In this document: one piece after another, positions 44,844-54,379 of the stretch | How positions within the stretch are numbered: the stretch's first letter is position 1 | Layout of the letters: every line of letters begins with the position of its first letter | Origin: VAZQ01 sp963816745 | GTDB lineage: Bacteria; Pseudomonadota; Alphaproteobacteria; Rhizobiales; Xanthobacteraceae | DNA: 64,000 nucleotides | NCBI GenBank assembly: GCA_963816745.1 | Contig: CAWFLQ010000001.1 | Coordinates: 372,001-436,000 of the forward strand | Reading direction: 5' to 3' | Program-made: the position numbers and the translations under genes | The notes under the pieces: generated by a model | Seen by the model: only the letters and a program-made list of their open reading frames with translations | Databases searched by the model: none | Told to the model about the DNA's origin: nothing

Positions 44844-45545
44844 ATGACCGCCATACACGCCTCCGCAATCGCCGCGCTCGCGCTGCTGCTGGCGACGACG
44901 ACGATCGCGGCACCCGTCCGCGCGCAGGCGCCGGTCCCCGCGGGCTTCGTCGATGCCGCCACGGTCGTGGACGGGCTAGTCGTCGACATGCGCTATTTCG
45001 GCACCGACAATTTCGTCGGCGAGAAGATCGACGGCTACGAGCGTCCGCGCTGTCTGCTGTCGGCGCAGGCGGCGAGGGCGCTCGCCGCCGTCCAGCGCGA
45101 TCTGGCCGGGCGCGGGCTCGGCCTCAAGGTGTTCGATTGCTATCGGCCGGTGCGCGCGGTCGCGCATTTCGTCCGCTGGGCGCGGAGGATCGAGGACAAT
45201 CCGAAGCGCAAGGCGGAATACTATCCCGACATCGACAAGCGCGACCTGTTCAAGCTCGGCTACATCGCAGCGCGCTCCGGACACTCGCGCGGCTCGACCG
45301 TCGATCTCACGCTGGTGCGGCGCGCCGACAATGCCCAACTCGACATGGGCACGCCCTATGATTTCTCCGGCCGGCAGTCATGGGTCGCGGACAAGAGCGT
45401 GAGCGCCGAGGCGCAGAAGAACCGCGCGCTGTTCGCCGCCGCCATGGCCCGCGGCGGGTTCAAAGGCTATCACAAGGAGTGGTGGCACTTCACGCTCGCC
45501 AACGAGCCCTTCCCGGATACGTATTTCGATTTTCCGGTGCGGTAG
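44844..45545 (+). CDS. D-alanyl-D-alanine dipeptidase (VanX/DdpX-like), exported
   Basis: A 233-residue protein with signal peptide (ATTTIAAPVRAQ) and peptidase M15D motifs: FDCYRPVRAVAHFV, SGHSRGSTVDLTL (zinc His and Asp), and EWWHFTL near the C-terminus (catalytic Glu and zinc His). It hydrolyses D-Ala-D-Ala or related D-dipeptides from the cell wall. No vanHA partners are present, so housekeeping peptidoglycan recycling is more likely than glycopeptide resistance. Confidence 0.92.
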   Translation: MTAIHASAIAALALLLATTTIAAPVRAQAPVPAGFVDAATVVDGLVVDMRYFGTDNFVGEKIDGYERPRCLLSAQAARALAAVQRDLAGRGLGLKVFDCYRPVRAVAHFVRWARRIEDNPKRKAEYYPDIDKRDLFKLGYIAARSGHSRGSTVDLTLVRRADNAQLDMGTPYDFSGRQSWVADKSVSAEAQKNRALFAAAMARGGFKGYHKEWWHFTLANEPFPDTYFDFPVR

Positions 45546-45550
45546 GCGTA

Positions 45551-45703
45551 GCGTTTTCCGGCGAAGTGGACTTCCGGTTCATGAGCGCGTTCAGCAAAAG
45601 TGGAAACCGGTTTTGCATTCGAACGCGCTCCGCTTCTTTAGATGGCGCGCTTTCCGGGCGGCTAACCGGTATCCACTTAGCCTGAAAGCGCGCTAGAAAA
45701 CGC
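45551..45703. repeat. Compound palindromic repeat, GCGTTTTC...GAAAACGC family
   Basis: Terminal arms GCGTTTTC (45551-45558) and GAAAACGC (45696-45703) enclose several CCGGTTTCCACTT-type hairpin cores and GAGCGCGTTC/GAACGCGCTC arms. It is a larger, composite copy of the family at 16219, 29578 and 57838, placed between convergent genes. Confidence 0.6.
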
Positions 45704-45724
45704 GTCAGACGAAAATAACGAGCG

Positions 45725-46426
45725 CTAGAACTTCTCCACCCACGGCCGCACCTCGATCTCCCATGCCCAGGCGCTGCGGGGCTGCCGGATCAGGTGCATG
45801 TAGGTCTCGGCAATGGCGTCGGGATCGAGCAGGCTGTCGGGCGCGTCCGGCGATGCGGGCCGGCGCGCGCTCCTGATGCCGCCGTCGATCACGACGTGCG
45901 CGACGTGGATGCCCTGCGGGGACAGTTCGCGCGCCATGCTCTGCGCGAGGCCGCGCAGCGCGAACTTGCCCATCGCGAACGGCGCCGACTGAGCGTAGCC
46001 CTTCACGCCCGCCGATGCGCCGGTGAGCAGGATCACGCCGCGCTTGTTCCGCAGCATCCGCCGAGCGGCCAGCTGGCTGACCAGAAACGCGCCATAGGCG
46101 GTGACGGCGATCGCCTTCTCCACCTCGGCCGGATCGAGGTCGACGAACGGCCCGCGGGTGCGGAAGCTCGCGTTGTAGATCACGACGTCAGGCTCGCCGA
46201 TGGAGCCGTCGAGCGCTGCGAACAGCTGCTCGACGTCGGCGCGTTGGCTGGCGTCGCAGGCGAAGGCCTTGGCCCCGGTCTCCTTGACCAGCGTGTCGAG
46301 ATCGCCGGTGCTGCGCGCGGCGAGCGCGACCTTGATCCCGTCCTTGCTGAGCGCCCGCGCCAGTGAGGCGGAAAGTCCGGAGCCCGCGCCGACGATCAGC
46401 GCGGTGTTGAATTTGACGTCCGACAT
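45725..46426 (-). CDS. Atypical short-chain dehydrogenase/reductase lacking the catalytic Tyr
   Basis: A 233-residue SDR-fold protein. The nucleotide motif is ALIVGAGSGLSASLARALS, then CDASQRADV and NASFRTRGPF. The catalytic motif YxxxK is replaced by FAMGK (SAPFAMGKFALRGLAQSMARE): Lys is kept, Tyr is Phe. It may use a different acid, bind without reducing, or be a member of an SDR side branch with this change. It is transcribed alone, convergent with the VanX-like gene. Confidence 0.82.
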   Translation of the reverse strand: MSDVKFNTALIVGAGSGLSASLARALSKDGIKVALAARSTGDLDTLVKETGAKAFACDASQRADVEQLFAALDGSIGEPDVVIYNASFRTRGPFVDLDPAEVEKAIAVTAYGAFLVSQLAARRMLRNKRGVILLTGASAGVKGYAQSAPFAMGKFALRGLAQSMARELSPQGIHVAHVVIDGGIRSARRPASPDAPDSLLDPDAIAETYMHLIRQPRSAWAWEIEVRPWVEKF

Positions 46427-46663
46427 GGCGATCCGATCCCGTTCGTTCAGTGTTGGGCATCAAGGCTAGCACGTCGGCGGGATCGACGGCGATGGGTCGC
46501 GATGGGCCCTTGCTGTCCGTTCGAGCAGCAGAATGCGGCTCACGCGGCGGACTGACGGGCGCGCGGCACTTAGTCGGCGCAGTCGCACTAGCCAAGGCGA
46601 CGCATCGCACCTACATGTGGCCGGAGATCGCAATGGACGAAAACTCGCCGAGATGGCCCGACG

Positions 46664-46954
46664 ATGAAGAATGGATCAAGCGGAACGAAAGCCGGTCGTG
46701 GGCGATGGTGTGAAAAACAGCCGAGAACGAAGGAAGAGATCCAACGGCTGATCATTTCCGAGCTTCGAACGTTCGCAGATTGCGAGAGCGCGTTGGCAAT
46801 CGTCGTCATCCCGATCGTCGATGACGCCGACGCCCCGACCTGGACGGTATCGTGTTTCCATCGCGGCGGATCGGATGGATACGCTTGTGACCGTGCATTG
46901 CAATGTATTGTCCCTCATTTCCAACAGCTCTACGACTTGGTGCAAAAGCATTAG
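46664..46954 (+). CDS. Small hypothetical protein
   Basis: A 96-residue ORF. From RTKEEIQRLIISELRTFADCESALAIVVIPI onward it looks like a real protein, with a helix and then beta strands (TWTVSCFHRGGSDGYACDRALQ) and a C-terminal helix ending LYDLVQKH. Proteins of this pattern are common in Bradyrhizobium relatives (recalled, not checked). The ATG 46664 has no clear ribosome binding site, so the true start may differ. Function unknown. Confidence 0.55.
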   Translation: MKNGSSGTKAGRGRWCEKQPRTKEEIQRLIISELRTFADCESALAIVVIPIVDDADAPTWTVSCFHRGGSDGYACDRALQCIVPHFQQLYDLVQKH

Positions 46955-46999
46955 GCGGTCTTCCGCCTCGCGCACGCCGCTGCCAAAATCGGCAACGTC

Positions 47000-47242
47000 C
47001 TAGACGGGATCCACGTTTACGCTGATCCATTGTCCAGGGCCAAAAACCATCATGCAGGTTTCTCTCCCGTTGCCGGCGCGCTTCAGGAGCAGCAGCGAAC
47101 CATCGCGCACGTCGATGTCGTCGACATCGTTCACAGTGGTGACCGTGTTTTTCGGACGCACGACCCGCACGAACTGCAACTGTGGCTGCAGGCTGATCGG
47201 TGGCGTCTCGCTCGACTTCGGCTTGGGTGGGCTCTTGGCCAT
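47000..47242 (-). CDS. Small hypothetical protein
   Basis: An 80-residue ORF with GAGGA before ATG 47242. The sequence begins MAKSPPKPKSSETPPISLQ and continues with a probable beta-rich segment FVRVVRPKNTVTTVNDVDDIDV and MMVFGPGQWISVNVDPV. No membrane segment and no recognised family. It is convergent with the preceding small gene. Confidence 0.5.
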   Translation of the reverse strand: MAKSPPKPKSSETPPISLQPQLQFVRVVRPKNTVTTVNDVDDIDVRDGSLLLLKRAGNGRETCMMVFGPGQWISVNVDPV

Positions 47243-47245
47243 CAC

Positions 47246-47640
47246 GTCCTCTTCTCAGTTGCGGGAATTGCATCCCTTCAGTGCCGGATTGGCTGTTATG
47301 TCCCGCGTCTCAGTCGATATGTCACGCTGATCTTCGAGCACAGCGAACGCACTGTTCAAGTCACGGGCTCATATGTCTCGGTTTGGATTTTGGTCAACGA
47401 CGAGAGAGCAGGACACGCCCTCGCATTCGCGTCGGTCATCAAGACAGCGCGTGCCCAAATCTCCAGGGCGGCCGGGAGCGCACTCCCCACGACAGTCTCG
47501 AGCCTGAATGTGAGGCGCGCCTACTCCTACAATACCTGACAATCATCAACATGTCGAAATAATAATCTGTGGATTTATTGTATTTGCAAAATATTTTGGC
47601 TCACGAGCACTAGTTTTCGCGCGCTTCACTATTATGTGTC
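47246..47640. other. Gene-poor stretch with an unsupported open frame
   Basis: A plus-strand frame to 47539 reads RYVTLIFEHSERTVQVTGSY and VWILVNDERAGHALAFASVIKT, which looks protein-like. It has no credible start or ribosome binding site and could be a decayed gene. From about 47560 the sequence becomes clearly AT-rich compared with the rest of the window. Confidence 0.4.
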
Positions 47641-47648
47641 TTTTGTCG

Positions 47649-47669
47649 TTTGAATGATGACCATTCAAA
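47649..47669. promoter_or_regulatory. Candidate operator: palindrome TTTGAATG-N5-CATTCAAA
   Basis: Perfect 8-base arms with a 5-base spacer lie in an AT-rich region just upstream of the small gene at 47721 and groES, next to a TATATTTTAT stretch (47683-47692). It resembles a dimeric repressor site. No CIRCE element (TTAGCACTC-N9-GAGTGCTAA) is seen before groES. Confidence 0.4.
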
Positions 47670-47720
47670 GGATTGTTTGTCTATATTTTATAGGGGCTTG
47701 CATGACCCGCCCAGCTTCGA

Positions 47721-48002
47721 GTGTTTGAATACAGCACCGTGGCGGAGCTGTTTCCCTCCGGAAGCGAGGCGGAGCTGATTCCCGCCAAGGGCCACAGGCG
47801 CCGGCGAGAAGCGGTTGGATATGGACGATTTGCCCGCGCCGCCGATGCCATCCGTTTCGCCATCGAGGAGCTGCCACCCGCACGTCTTCCGGATACCCGC
47901 CTGGAAGTCGATGGGAATATCTTCGACGGCGCTGGAATTCGCCGGTTGTACGAAAGCAACGAATATCCGCTGACGCGGCGCGCACCGACACGGTGGGCGT
48001 AG
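47721..48002 (+). CDS. Small hypothetical protein upstream of groES, paralogue of the gene at 44121
   Basis: A 93-residue ORF with GTG at 47721 (FEYSTVAELFPSGSEAELI). An in-frame stop lies just upstream, so no longer start is possible. GYGRFARAADAIRFAIEELP and DGAGIRRLYESNEYPLTRR match the protein at 44121-44387. It ends 41 bases before groES on the same strand and may share a transcript with groES-groEL. Function unknown. Confidence 0.65.
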   Translation: MFEYSTVAELFPSGSEAELIPAKGHRRRREAVGYGRFARAADAIRFAIEELPPARLPDTRLEVDGNIFDGAGIRRLYESNEYPLTRRAPTRWA

Positions 48003-48043
48003 AGAAACGTCCTTACAACAAGTCAAAGCTCAAGGAGATACCG

Positions 48044-48358
48044 ATGAAATTCCGTCCGCTCCACGATCGTGTTGTCGTCAAGCGTATCGATGCCGAGGGC
48101 AAGTCAGCCGGTGGCATCATCATCCCGGACACCGTCAAGGAAAAGCCGTCGCAGGGCGAGGTTACCGCGGTGGGCCCGGGCGGCCGCGACGAGGCCGGAA
48201 CACTCATCCCCATCGACCTCGAGGTCGGCGACCTCGTGCTGTTCGGCAAATGGTCCGGCACCGAGGTCACGATCGACGGCGTCGAGCTCCTGATCATGAA
48301 GGAGAGCGACATCATGGGCGTGCTCGATGCGCCCGTCGCCAAGAAGAAAGCCGCGTAA
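48044..48358 (+). CDS. groES: Co-chaperonin GroES
   Basis: A 104-residue protein with AAGGAG before ATG 48044. MKFRPLHDRVVVKRI, the mobile loop GKSAGGIIIPDTVKEKPSQGEV, and the end VELLIMKESDIMGVLD are standard GroES. It caps GroEL and drives the folding cycle. It is 31 bases before groEL in one operon. Related genomes often carry several groESL copies with different control; absence of CIRCE here suggests a non-HrcA-regulated copy. Confidence 0.97.
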   Translation: MKFRPLHDRVVVKRIDAEGKSAGGIIIPDTVKEKPSQGEVTAVGPGGRDEAGTLIPIDLEVGDLVLFGKWSGTEVTIDGVELLIMKESDIMGVLDAPVAKKKAA

Positions 48359-48389
48359 CCAGCGCACATCACCAACGGAGTGGACCAAC

Positions 48390-50030
<1,641 letters not shown>

Positions 50031-50044
50031 TCGTTCTGACAACG

Positions 50045-50073
50045 AAGGCCCGGGCGTGCTCCGGGCCTTTTTT
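50045..50073 (+). terminator. Rho-independent terminator of groES-groEL
   Basis: A 9-bp stem AAGGCCCGG (50045-50053)/CCGGGCCTT (50061-50069) with a 7-base loop is followed by a run of six T (50068-50073), starting 15 bases after the groEL stop. Confidence 0.92.
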
Positions 50074-50111
50074 CTAAACCTGATACGCGTTCGAGCGGCT
50101 TGGGGGCTCTC

Positions 50112-50336
50112 GTGACGTTTACGTTCGAACCGCCCCTGCAGCTCGCCGGAACACCGATCGTCGTGGTTCGATCGCTCGATGACGCGGCCGGTTTCCTAGG
50201 GGGATATGTCGGCCGTTGGCCGGTGACGCGGGACCTGATCCTGCGCCGCCTCAACGCGGCGTCGACCGAACAGGAGGCCAGCGAAGTGGCAAAGACCTTT
50301 CGTTGGTGGGCGGGCCTGGAAGGATTGCTGCTTTAG
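50112..50336 (+). CDS. DUF982-like small protein
   Basis: A 74-residue ORF from GTG 50112 with GGGGG upstream (TTG 50100 in frame is an alternative). The pattern FEPPLQLAGTPIVVVRSLDDAAGFLGGYVGRWP, then a helix with TEQEASEVAKTFRWWAGLEG, resembles DUF982 proteins, which are abundant in rhizobia and have no known function. It lies 38 bases after the groEL terminator and probably has its own promoter. Confidence 0.6.
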   Translation: MTFTFEPPLQLAGTPIVVVRSLDDAAGFLGGYVGRWPVTRDLILRRLNAASTEQEASEVAKTFRWWAGLEGLLL

Positions 50337-50472
50337 ATCCCTTATCGTCGGATTCCTTATCGTCCGCCATGCCGGTCCTTCCCTCTGCGGGAACTCCCTT
50401 TGTTCCTTGGCCGGGCAGGGGGCGGCGCTCTGTTGCTCCGTGTAGATAACGTAGGTAGCTCCGCGGTTCCCA

Positions 50473-50497
50473 GGAACCTTCTGGCCGCTTTTCCGTT
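50473..50497 (+). promoter_or_regulatory. EcfG-type general stress promoter (GGAAC-N16-CGTT)
   Basis: GGAAC (50473-50477) and CGTT (50494-50497) are 16 bases apart, 36 bases before ATG 50533. The predicted transcription start, near 50504, leaves a leader of about 29 bases containing GGAGA. Confidence 0.72.
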
Positions 50498-50532
50498 AAT
50501 TGTTCAGACCCATCTTGCACGGAGACCGCCCG

Positions 50533-50745
50533 ATGGTTCCCTCGGAAGAATTCTTGCGACATGCCGCCGAGTGTAAGGACATGGCGGAGTTTTCGCGCGA
50601 TCCGGAAAGCAGGGCGGTCTGGAGGCGCATGGCGGAACGATGGGTTCGGTGCGCCGAACTGGCCCGGCAACAGGATCCCTTCCGGCAAAAAAGCAGCCGC
50701 AAGGGAAAGTCGTATCGGAAGTCTCAAGACGCTTTTGCGCAGTGA
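50533..50745 (+). CDS. Small helical hypothetical protein, EcfG-linked
   Basis: A 70-residue protein with GGAGA before ATG 50533. The core FLRHAAECKDMAEFSRDPESRAVWRRMAERWVRCAELARQQ is a two-helix unit similar in layout to the product of 31299-31511, which also has an EcfG promoter. The C-terminus is basic (KSSRKGKSYRKS). Proteins of this type are common in Bradyrhizobium relatives. Function unknown; the promoter indicates general stress. Confidence 0.7.
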   Translation: MVPSEEFLRHAAECKDMAEFSRDPESRAVWRRMAERWVRCAELARQQDPFRQKSSRKGKSYRKSQDAFAQ

Positions 50746-50765
50746 CCGCTTTGCGGTTGACGGCT

Positions 50766-51368
50766 TCAGTGAGAAGCCGGGCCGTGTGAGGTCCCCTCCG
50801 GCCGTACCTCGGCTGCCATCAGCCCCTTGGCCGCGGCACCAAAGCGAACCAGAACATGCTGGCCCGGCCGCAATTCGGTCAAGCCGAAGCGGCGCAGGGT
50901 CTCGACATGCACGAAAATGTCGGGCGCGCCGTCGCCGCGGGTAAGGAAGCCGAACCCGCGCAGCCGATTGAACCATTTCACCTGTGCCCGCTCGAGCCCG
51001 CCGGTCGCCGCCACCGATACGCGGGTACGCGGCGGCGGCAACTGCGCCGGGTGTACCGCCGTCGATTCATCCATCGACAGAATTCGGAACGCTTGCAGGC
51101 CGCGGTCGCGCCGCAGGGCCTCGACCACGACGCGTGCTCCTTCGGACGCGACCTTGAATCCATCGCGCCGCAGGCACCTCACGTGCAGAAGAATGTCGGG
51201 CATCCCGTTGTCGGGCACGATGAAGCCATAGCCCTTGGAGACGTCGAACCATTTGATGACGCCGCTGAGCTCGACGACATTCGCCGCCGCATCGCCGACC
51301 TCGATACCGGTGCCACGCTCGGTCCATTCACCATCGCTCCGCCCCTTCAATGCAATCGTGTCAGACAT
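50766..51368 (-). CDS. Two-domain cold-shock protein
   Basis: A 200-residue protein with two OB-fold cold-shock domains. The first has GVIKWFDVSKGYGFIVPD and DILLHV near residues 35-65; the second has AQVKWFNRLRGFGFLTR and DIFVHV near residues 128-160. A Pro/Arg linker (PAQLPPPRTRVSV) joins them. Alphaproteobacteria often encode such double-CSD proteins, believed to act as RNA chaperones. It is a different class from the single-domain protein at 43726-43929. Confidence 0.9.
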   Translation of the reverse strand: MSDTIALKGRSDGEWTERGTGIEVGDAAANVVELSGVIKWFDVSKGYGFIVPDNGMPDILLHVRCLRRDGFKVASEGARVVVEALRRDRGLQAFRILSMDESTAVHPAQLPPPRTRVSVAATGGLERAQVKWFNRLRGFGFLTRGDGAPDIFVHVETLRRFGLTELRPGQHVLVRFGAAAKGLMAAEVRPEGTSHGPASH

Positions 51369-51753
51369 AATGACACTCCACCACCGTTCGAACGTGGCAC
51401 CCGTCGCGGGCGCGTTCTGAATTTCGATTGATGAAATGACAATGAGGCGCGGTGTGGGACGCGCACGCGGCGAGGACGGCGTACGACACGGAAATGCTGT
51501 GGATATCTATGTGTTGCGCGCGTTTGTGAACGGTTACGACGAAGACGCGCGCCGACAGCGGGTGTCGAGTACCGCCGCATGGGGCGTTCATTGATCGCTT
51601 CGTCGATACCGATTTGGTGCAAATTTACCGAAGATGAGTCGCGACAGGCACGGCGGTATCGCATCACACTCGCGGTTTCGTGATGTCGGGCGCGTGCGCG
51701 GCGCCCGTCCGCCGCCGATGCGATGACGGTGCTACCGCCGGAATAAATTCAAC
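51369..51753. other. Long intergenic region upstream of the two-domain cold-shock gene
   Basis: This 385-base stretch is flanked by two minus-strand genes. It probably holds the promoter and a long 5' UTR of the cold-shock gene, as is usual for csp genes. I see no conserved gene, no EcfG site and no strong palindrome. Confidence 0.5.
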
Positions 51754-53124
51754 CTATACCGCCATCCGCGCCTCGCCGCTGCCGGGCGGCGGCACCGGCA
51801 CGCCGTCGCTGGTGTATTCGTTGAGCTTGTTGCGCAAGGTGCGGATGGAAATACCGAGAATGTTGGCGGCGTGGGTGCGGTTGCCGAGGCAGTGCTTGAG
51901 CGTCTCCAGGATCAGATCGCGTTCGACGTCGGCCACCGTGCGCCCGACCAACGCGCGCGTCACCGTCTCGGCGGCGAGCGTGGCATGCGCAACCGCCGGC
52001 GGGCTCTTGGCCTGATCGAGCCGCATCCCATCGGGAGTGAGAATGCCGTCGATGCCGATCTCGTCGCCGGCGGCGAGCAGCACCGCGCGGTGAATGGTAT
52101 TTTCGAGCTCGCGCACATTGCCCGGCCAGCGGTTGAGCACGAGCGTGCGGCGTGCCTCCGCCGACAGCGGACGCACCGGCACACCGTTGGCAGCGGCGTA
52201 TTTCTTGATGAAGTGCTGGGCGAGCTCGAGCACGTCGGCGGGCCGTTCGCGCAGCGGCGGTATCTTCAGGTTCACGACGTTGAGGCGGAACAACAGGTCT
52301 TCCCGGAACTGGCCCTCGCGCACGGCATCGGCCAGGTTGCGATTGGAGGTCGCGATGATGCGGATGTCGACGGGAACCGGCTTGGTACCGCCGACGCGGT
52401 CGATCACCCGCTCCTGGATCGCGCGCAGGAGCTTCGCCTGCAGCCGCGGGTCCATCTCCGAAATCTCGTCGAGCAGCAGCGTGCCGCCGGTAGCCTCCTC
52501 GAATTTGCCGATGCGGCGCGCGACCGCGCCGGTGAAGGCGCCTTTCTCGTGACCGAACAATTCGGATTCCAGGAGGTTCTCCGGGATCGCCGCGCAATTG
52601 ACGGAGATGAAGGGTGCGCGCGCGCGGCTCGAGCGTCCATGGACGTAGCGCGCGATTACCTCCTTGCCGGTGCCGGATTCGCCGGTGATCAGCACGGAGG
52701 CATCGCTGGGGGCGATCTGTTGGGCGAGCTTGACCACATGCCCCATCATCTCGTCGCGATAGACGAGCTCGCGCGCGTCGTCGGTGACGGCGGCGAGCAC
52801 GGCCGCGATCAGTTCGGGGTCGGGCGGCAGCGGGATGTATTCCTTGGCGCCGGCACGAATGGCGGCGACAGCGGCGCGCGCGTCGTTGCTGATGCCGCAG
52901 GCGACGATCGGCACCGCGATGCGCTCGGCGTCGAGGCGCAGCACCAGGTCGCGAATGTCGAGCTCGACATCGACCATGAGCAGGTCGGCGCCGCGCCCCG
53001 AGCGTAGCACGGCGAGCGCCTGGTCGGCGGTCTCGGCATGCGTGACGGTCGCGCCCTTGGCCATCGCAAGCTTGGTCGCGGTAGTGAGCTGACCCCTAAG
53101 GGTGCCGACGATCAGGAGGCGCAT
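51754..53124 (-). CDS. flbD: Sigma-54-dependent flagellar regulator FlbD
   Basis: A 456-residue NtrC-type activator with a degenerate receiver-like N-terminal domain (MRLLIVGTLRGQLTTATKLA). The AAA+ domain has GESGTGKEV (Walker A), ELFGHEKGAFTGA (sigma-54 contact loop) and GGTLLLDEISEMD (Walker B). The C-terminal Fis-type HTH reads THAANILGISIRTLRNKL. FlbD activates late flagellar genes and represses early ones in alphaproteobacteria. It is the last gene of the fliF-fliG-fliH-fliN-orf-flbD row. Confidence 0.94.
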   Translation of the reverse strand: MRLLIVGTLRGQLTTATKLAMAKGATVTHAETADQALAVLRSGRGADLLMVDVELDIRDLVLRLDAERIAVPIVACGISNDARAAVAAIRAGAKEYIPLPPDPELIAAVLAAVTDDARELVYRDEMMGHVVKLAQQIAPSDASVLITGESGTGKEVIARYVHGRSSRARAPFISVNCAAIPENLLESELFGHEKGAFTGAVARRIGKFEEATGGTLLLDEISEMDPRLQAKLLRAIQERVIDRVGGTKPVPVDIRIIATSNRNLADAVREGQFREDLLFRLNVVNLKIPPLRERPADVLELAQHFIKKYAAANGVPVRPLSAEARRTLVLNRWPGNVRELENTIHRAVLLAAGDEIGIDGILTPDGMRLDQAKSPPAVAHATLAAETVTRALVGRTVADVERDLILETLKHCLGNRTHAANILGISIRTLRNKLNEYTSDGVPVPPPGSGEARMAV

Positions 53125-53127
53125 GGC

Positions 53128-53349
53128 TCAATTCCTTTCTTGTTCGTTGGCGGCGCCGGCTTCCCCGGGCGTCGTGCCGGTCTGGGCGGCTGGCTTGGGG
53201 CTCGACCCCCGCGGCCGTTTGCCGAACAGGACGGCTTCCACGTAGCTCGGGCTTGCCCTGCCCGCGCGCTCGCGCGCGTCGCTCGTCTCGGACATACGAT
53301 CCGCGGGACCATGCCCGCCGATGGCGTTGGCGTGTGGGGCCCGGTCCAT
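53128..53349 (-). CDS. Small hypothetical protein between fliN and flbD
   Basis: A 73-residue, polar, probably disordered protein (MDRAPHANAIGGHGPADRMSE, then SPSYVEAVLFGKRPRG). It begins one base after the fliN stop and ends three bases before the flbD start, so it is clearly translated within the operon. No family is recognised; its tight linkage suggests a flagellar accessory. Confidence 0.62.
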   Translation of the reverse strand: MDRAPHANAIGGHGPADRMSETSDARERAGRASPSYVEAVLFGKRPRGSSPKPAAQTGTTPGEAGAANEQERN

Positions 53350-53350
53350 G

Positions 53351-53710
53351 TCAGTTGCGCTCCGCTTTGATGATTTCCGTCATGGTCACGCCGAGCTTGT
53401 CCTCGACCAGAACAACCTCGCCGCGGGCGACCAGGCGGTTGTTGACGTAGATGTCGATCGCCTCGCCGACCTTGCGGTCGAGCTCGAGCACGGCGCCGGG
53501 GCCGAGCTTGAGCAACTCGCCCACCTCCATGCGCGCGCGACCCAGCACGGCCGACACCTTCACCGGCACGTCGAACACGGCTTCCAGATCGTCGGCGGTA
53601 CGGGTAGTGGGCTCGTTCTCGGCCATCATGGCAGCCGCGTCCTGCGCCGACATCGCGGCGCCGTTGTTCTCGAGATCCGGGAGCGGCACCTTGCCGTCGT
53701 TGTCGCTCAT
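53351..53710 (-). CDS. fliN: Flagellar motor switch protein FliN
   Basis: A 119-residue protein whose C-terminal half is the FliN/SpoA domain: FDVPVKVSAVLGRARMEVGELLKLGPGAVLELDR and DIYVNNRLVARGEVVLVEDKLGVTMTEII. The N-terminal 45 residues are a typical acidic, variable extension. It forms the C-ring with FliG and FliM and controls rotation direction and export. Confidence 0.94.
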   Translation of the reverse strand: MSDNDGKVPLPDLENNGAAMSAQDAAAMMAENEPTTRTADDLEAVFDVPVKVSAVLGRARMEVGELLKLGPGAVLELDRKVGEAIDIYVNNRLVARGEVVLVEDKLGVTMTEIIKAERN

Positions 53711-53754
53711 CGTTGCGTCCTCCAGTAACTATCGCTCCAGCTGCTCTCGGGCAT

Positions 53755-54360
53755 TCAGGCCTCGCCGCGGCGGGCGGCGATGTAGCGCGCGACGGCCTCG
53801 TCGATCGCGGCCGTGGTCGCGGCGCGGTCGCGCTTGAGGCCGCCGTCCGCCCATTCGATGCGGCAGTCGCCGGGCGCGATGTCGGGCTCGGCCAGCACGA
53901 CCAGGCGGCCGTCGAAGCCGCTGGCCTGGGTCGTCCGCTCGAGCCGCTCGCGCGCGCCTTCGTGCATCTGGTCGTTGATGCGAACGACCACATGCGGCGC
54001 CGCCACCAGATGACGGAAACAATTGGTCGCCAGCGCCACGATCTCGGCGAACGGCTCGCGTGCGATCAGCTCGGGCGCGAGCTTCTTGGCGACGGCCACG
54101 GCGACCTCGACGGTTTCGGTCTCGAGCCGCGTTTCGACGGCGGACAGGCCGCCGGCAAGGCCTTCCAGGCAGGCCGCGATGCGTTCGAGCGCGACCGCGG
54201 CGCGCTGCTCGGCCTCGGCCGTGGCTGCTGCGAACCCATTCCCGTAGGCGGCGGCCTGCGCCTCGGCGAGCTGGGCCGCATGCTCGGCGAGCGTCACCGA
54301 CTTGCCGCGATCGCCGGCGGCGAAGTCGGTGTCGAACAGGAATTTTGCCGGCGACCTCAT
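53755..54360 (-). CDS. fliH: Flagellar assembly protein FliH
   Basis: A 201-residue protein. A long Ala/Glu-rich N-terminal helix contains LAEAQAAAYGNGFAAATAEAEQ. The C-terminal FliH/YscL-like domain contains VAVAVAKKLAPELI and GFDGRLVVLAEPDIAPGDCRIEWADGG. It regulates the export ATPase FliI. It sits between fliG and fliN in the usual order. Confidence 0.85.
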   Translation of the reverse strand: MRSPAKFLFDTDFAAGDRGKSVTLAEHAAQLAEAQAAAYGNGFAAATAEAEQRAAVALERIAACLEGLAGGLSAVETRLETETVEVAVAVAKKLAPELIAREPFAEIVALATNCFRHLVAAPHVVVRINDQMHEGARERLERTTQASGFDGRLVVLAEPDIAPGDCRIEWADGGLKRDRAATTAAIDEAVARYIAARRGEA

Positions 54361-54379
54361 CTCGGTGACTCCATCCGTC

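Noticed and set aside
44844..45545. Vancomycin resistance gene vanX
   Set aside because: The zinc-peptidase motifs fit, but there are no vanH or vanA partners, the protein has a signal peptide and the host appears Gram-negative; a DdpX-like peptidase is more likely.
47560..48043. CIRCE element before groES
   Set aside because: The TTAGCACTC-N9-GAGTGCTAA inverted repeat is not present; the only palindrome has different arms.
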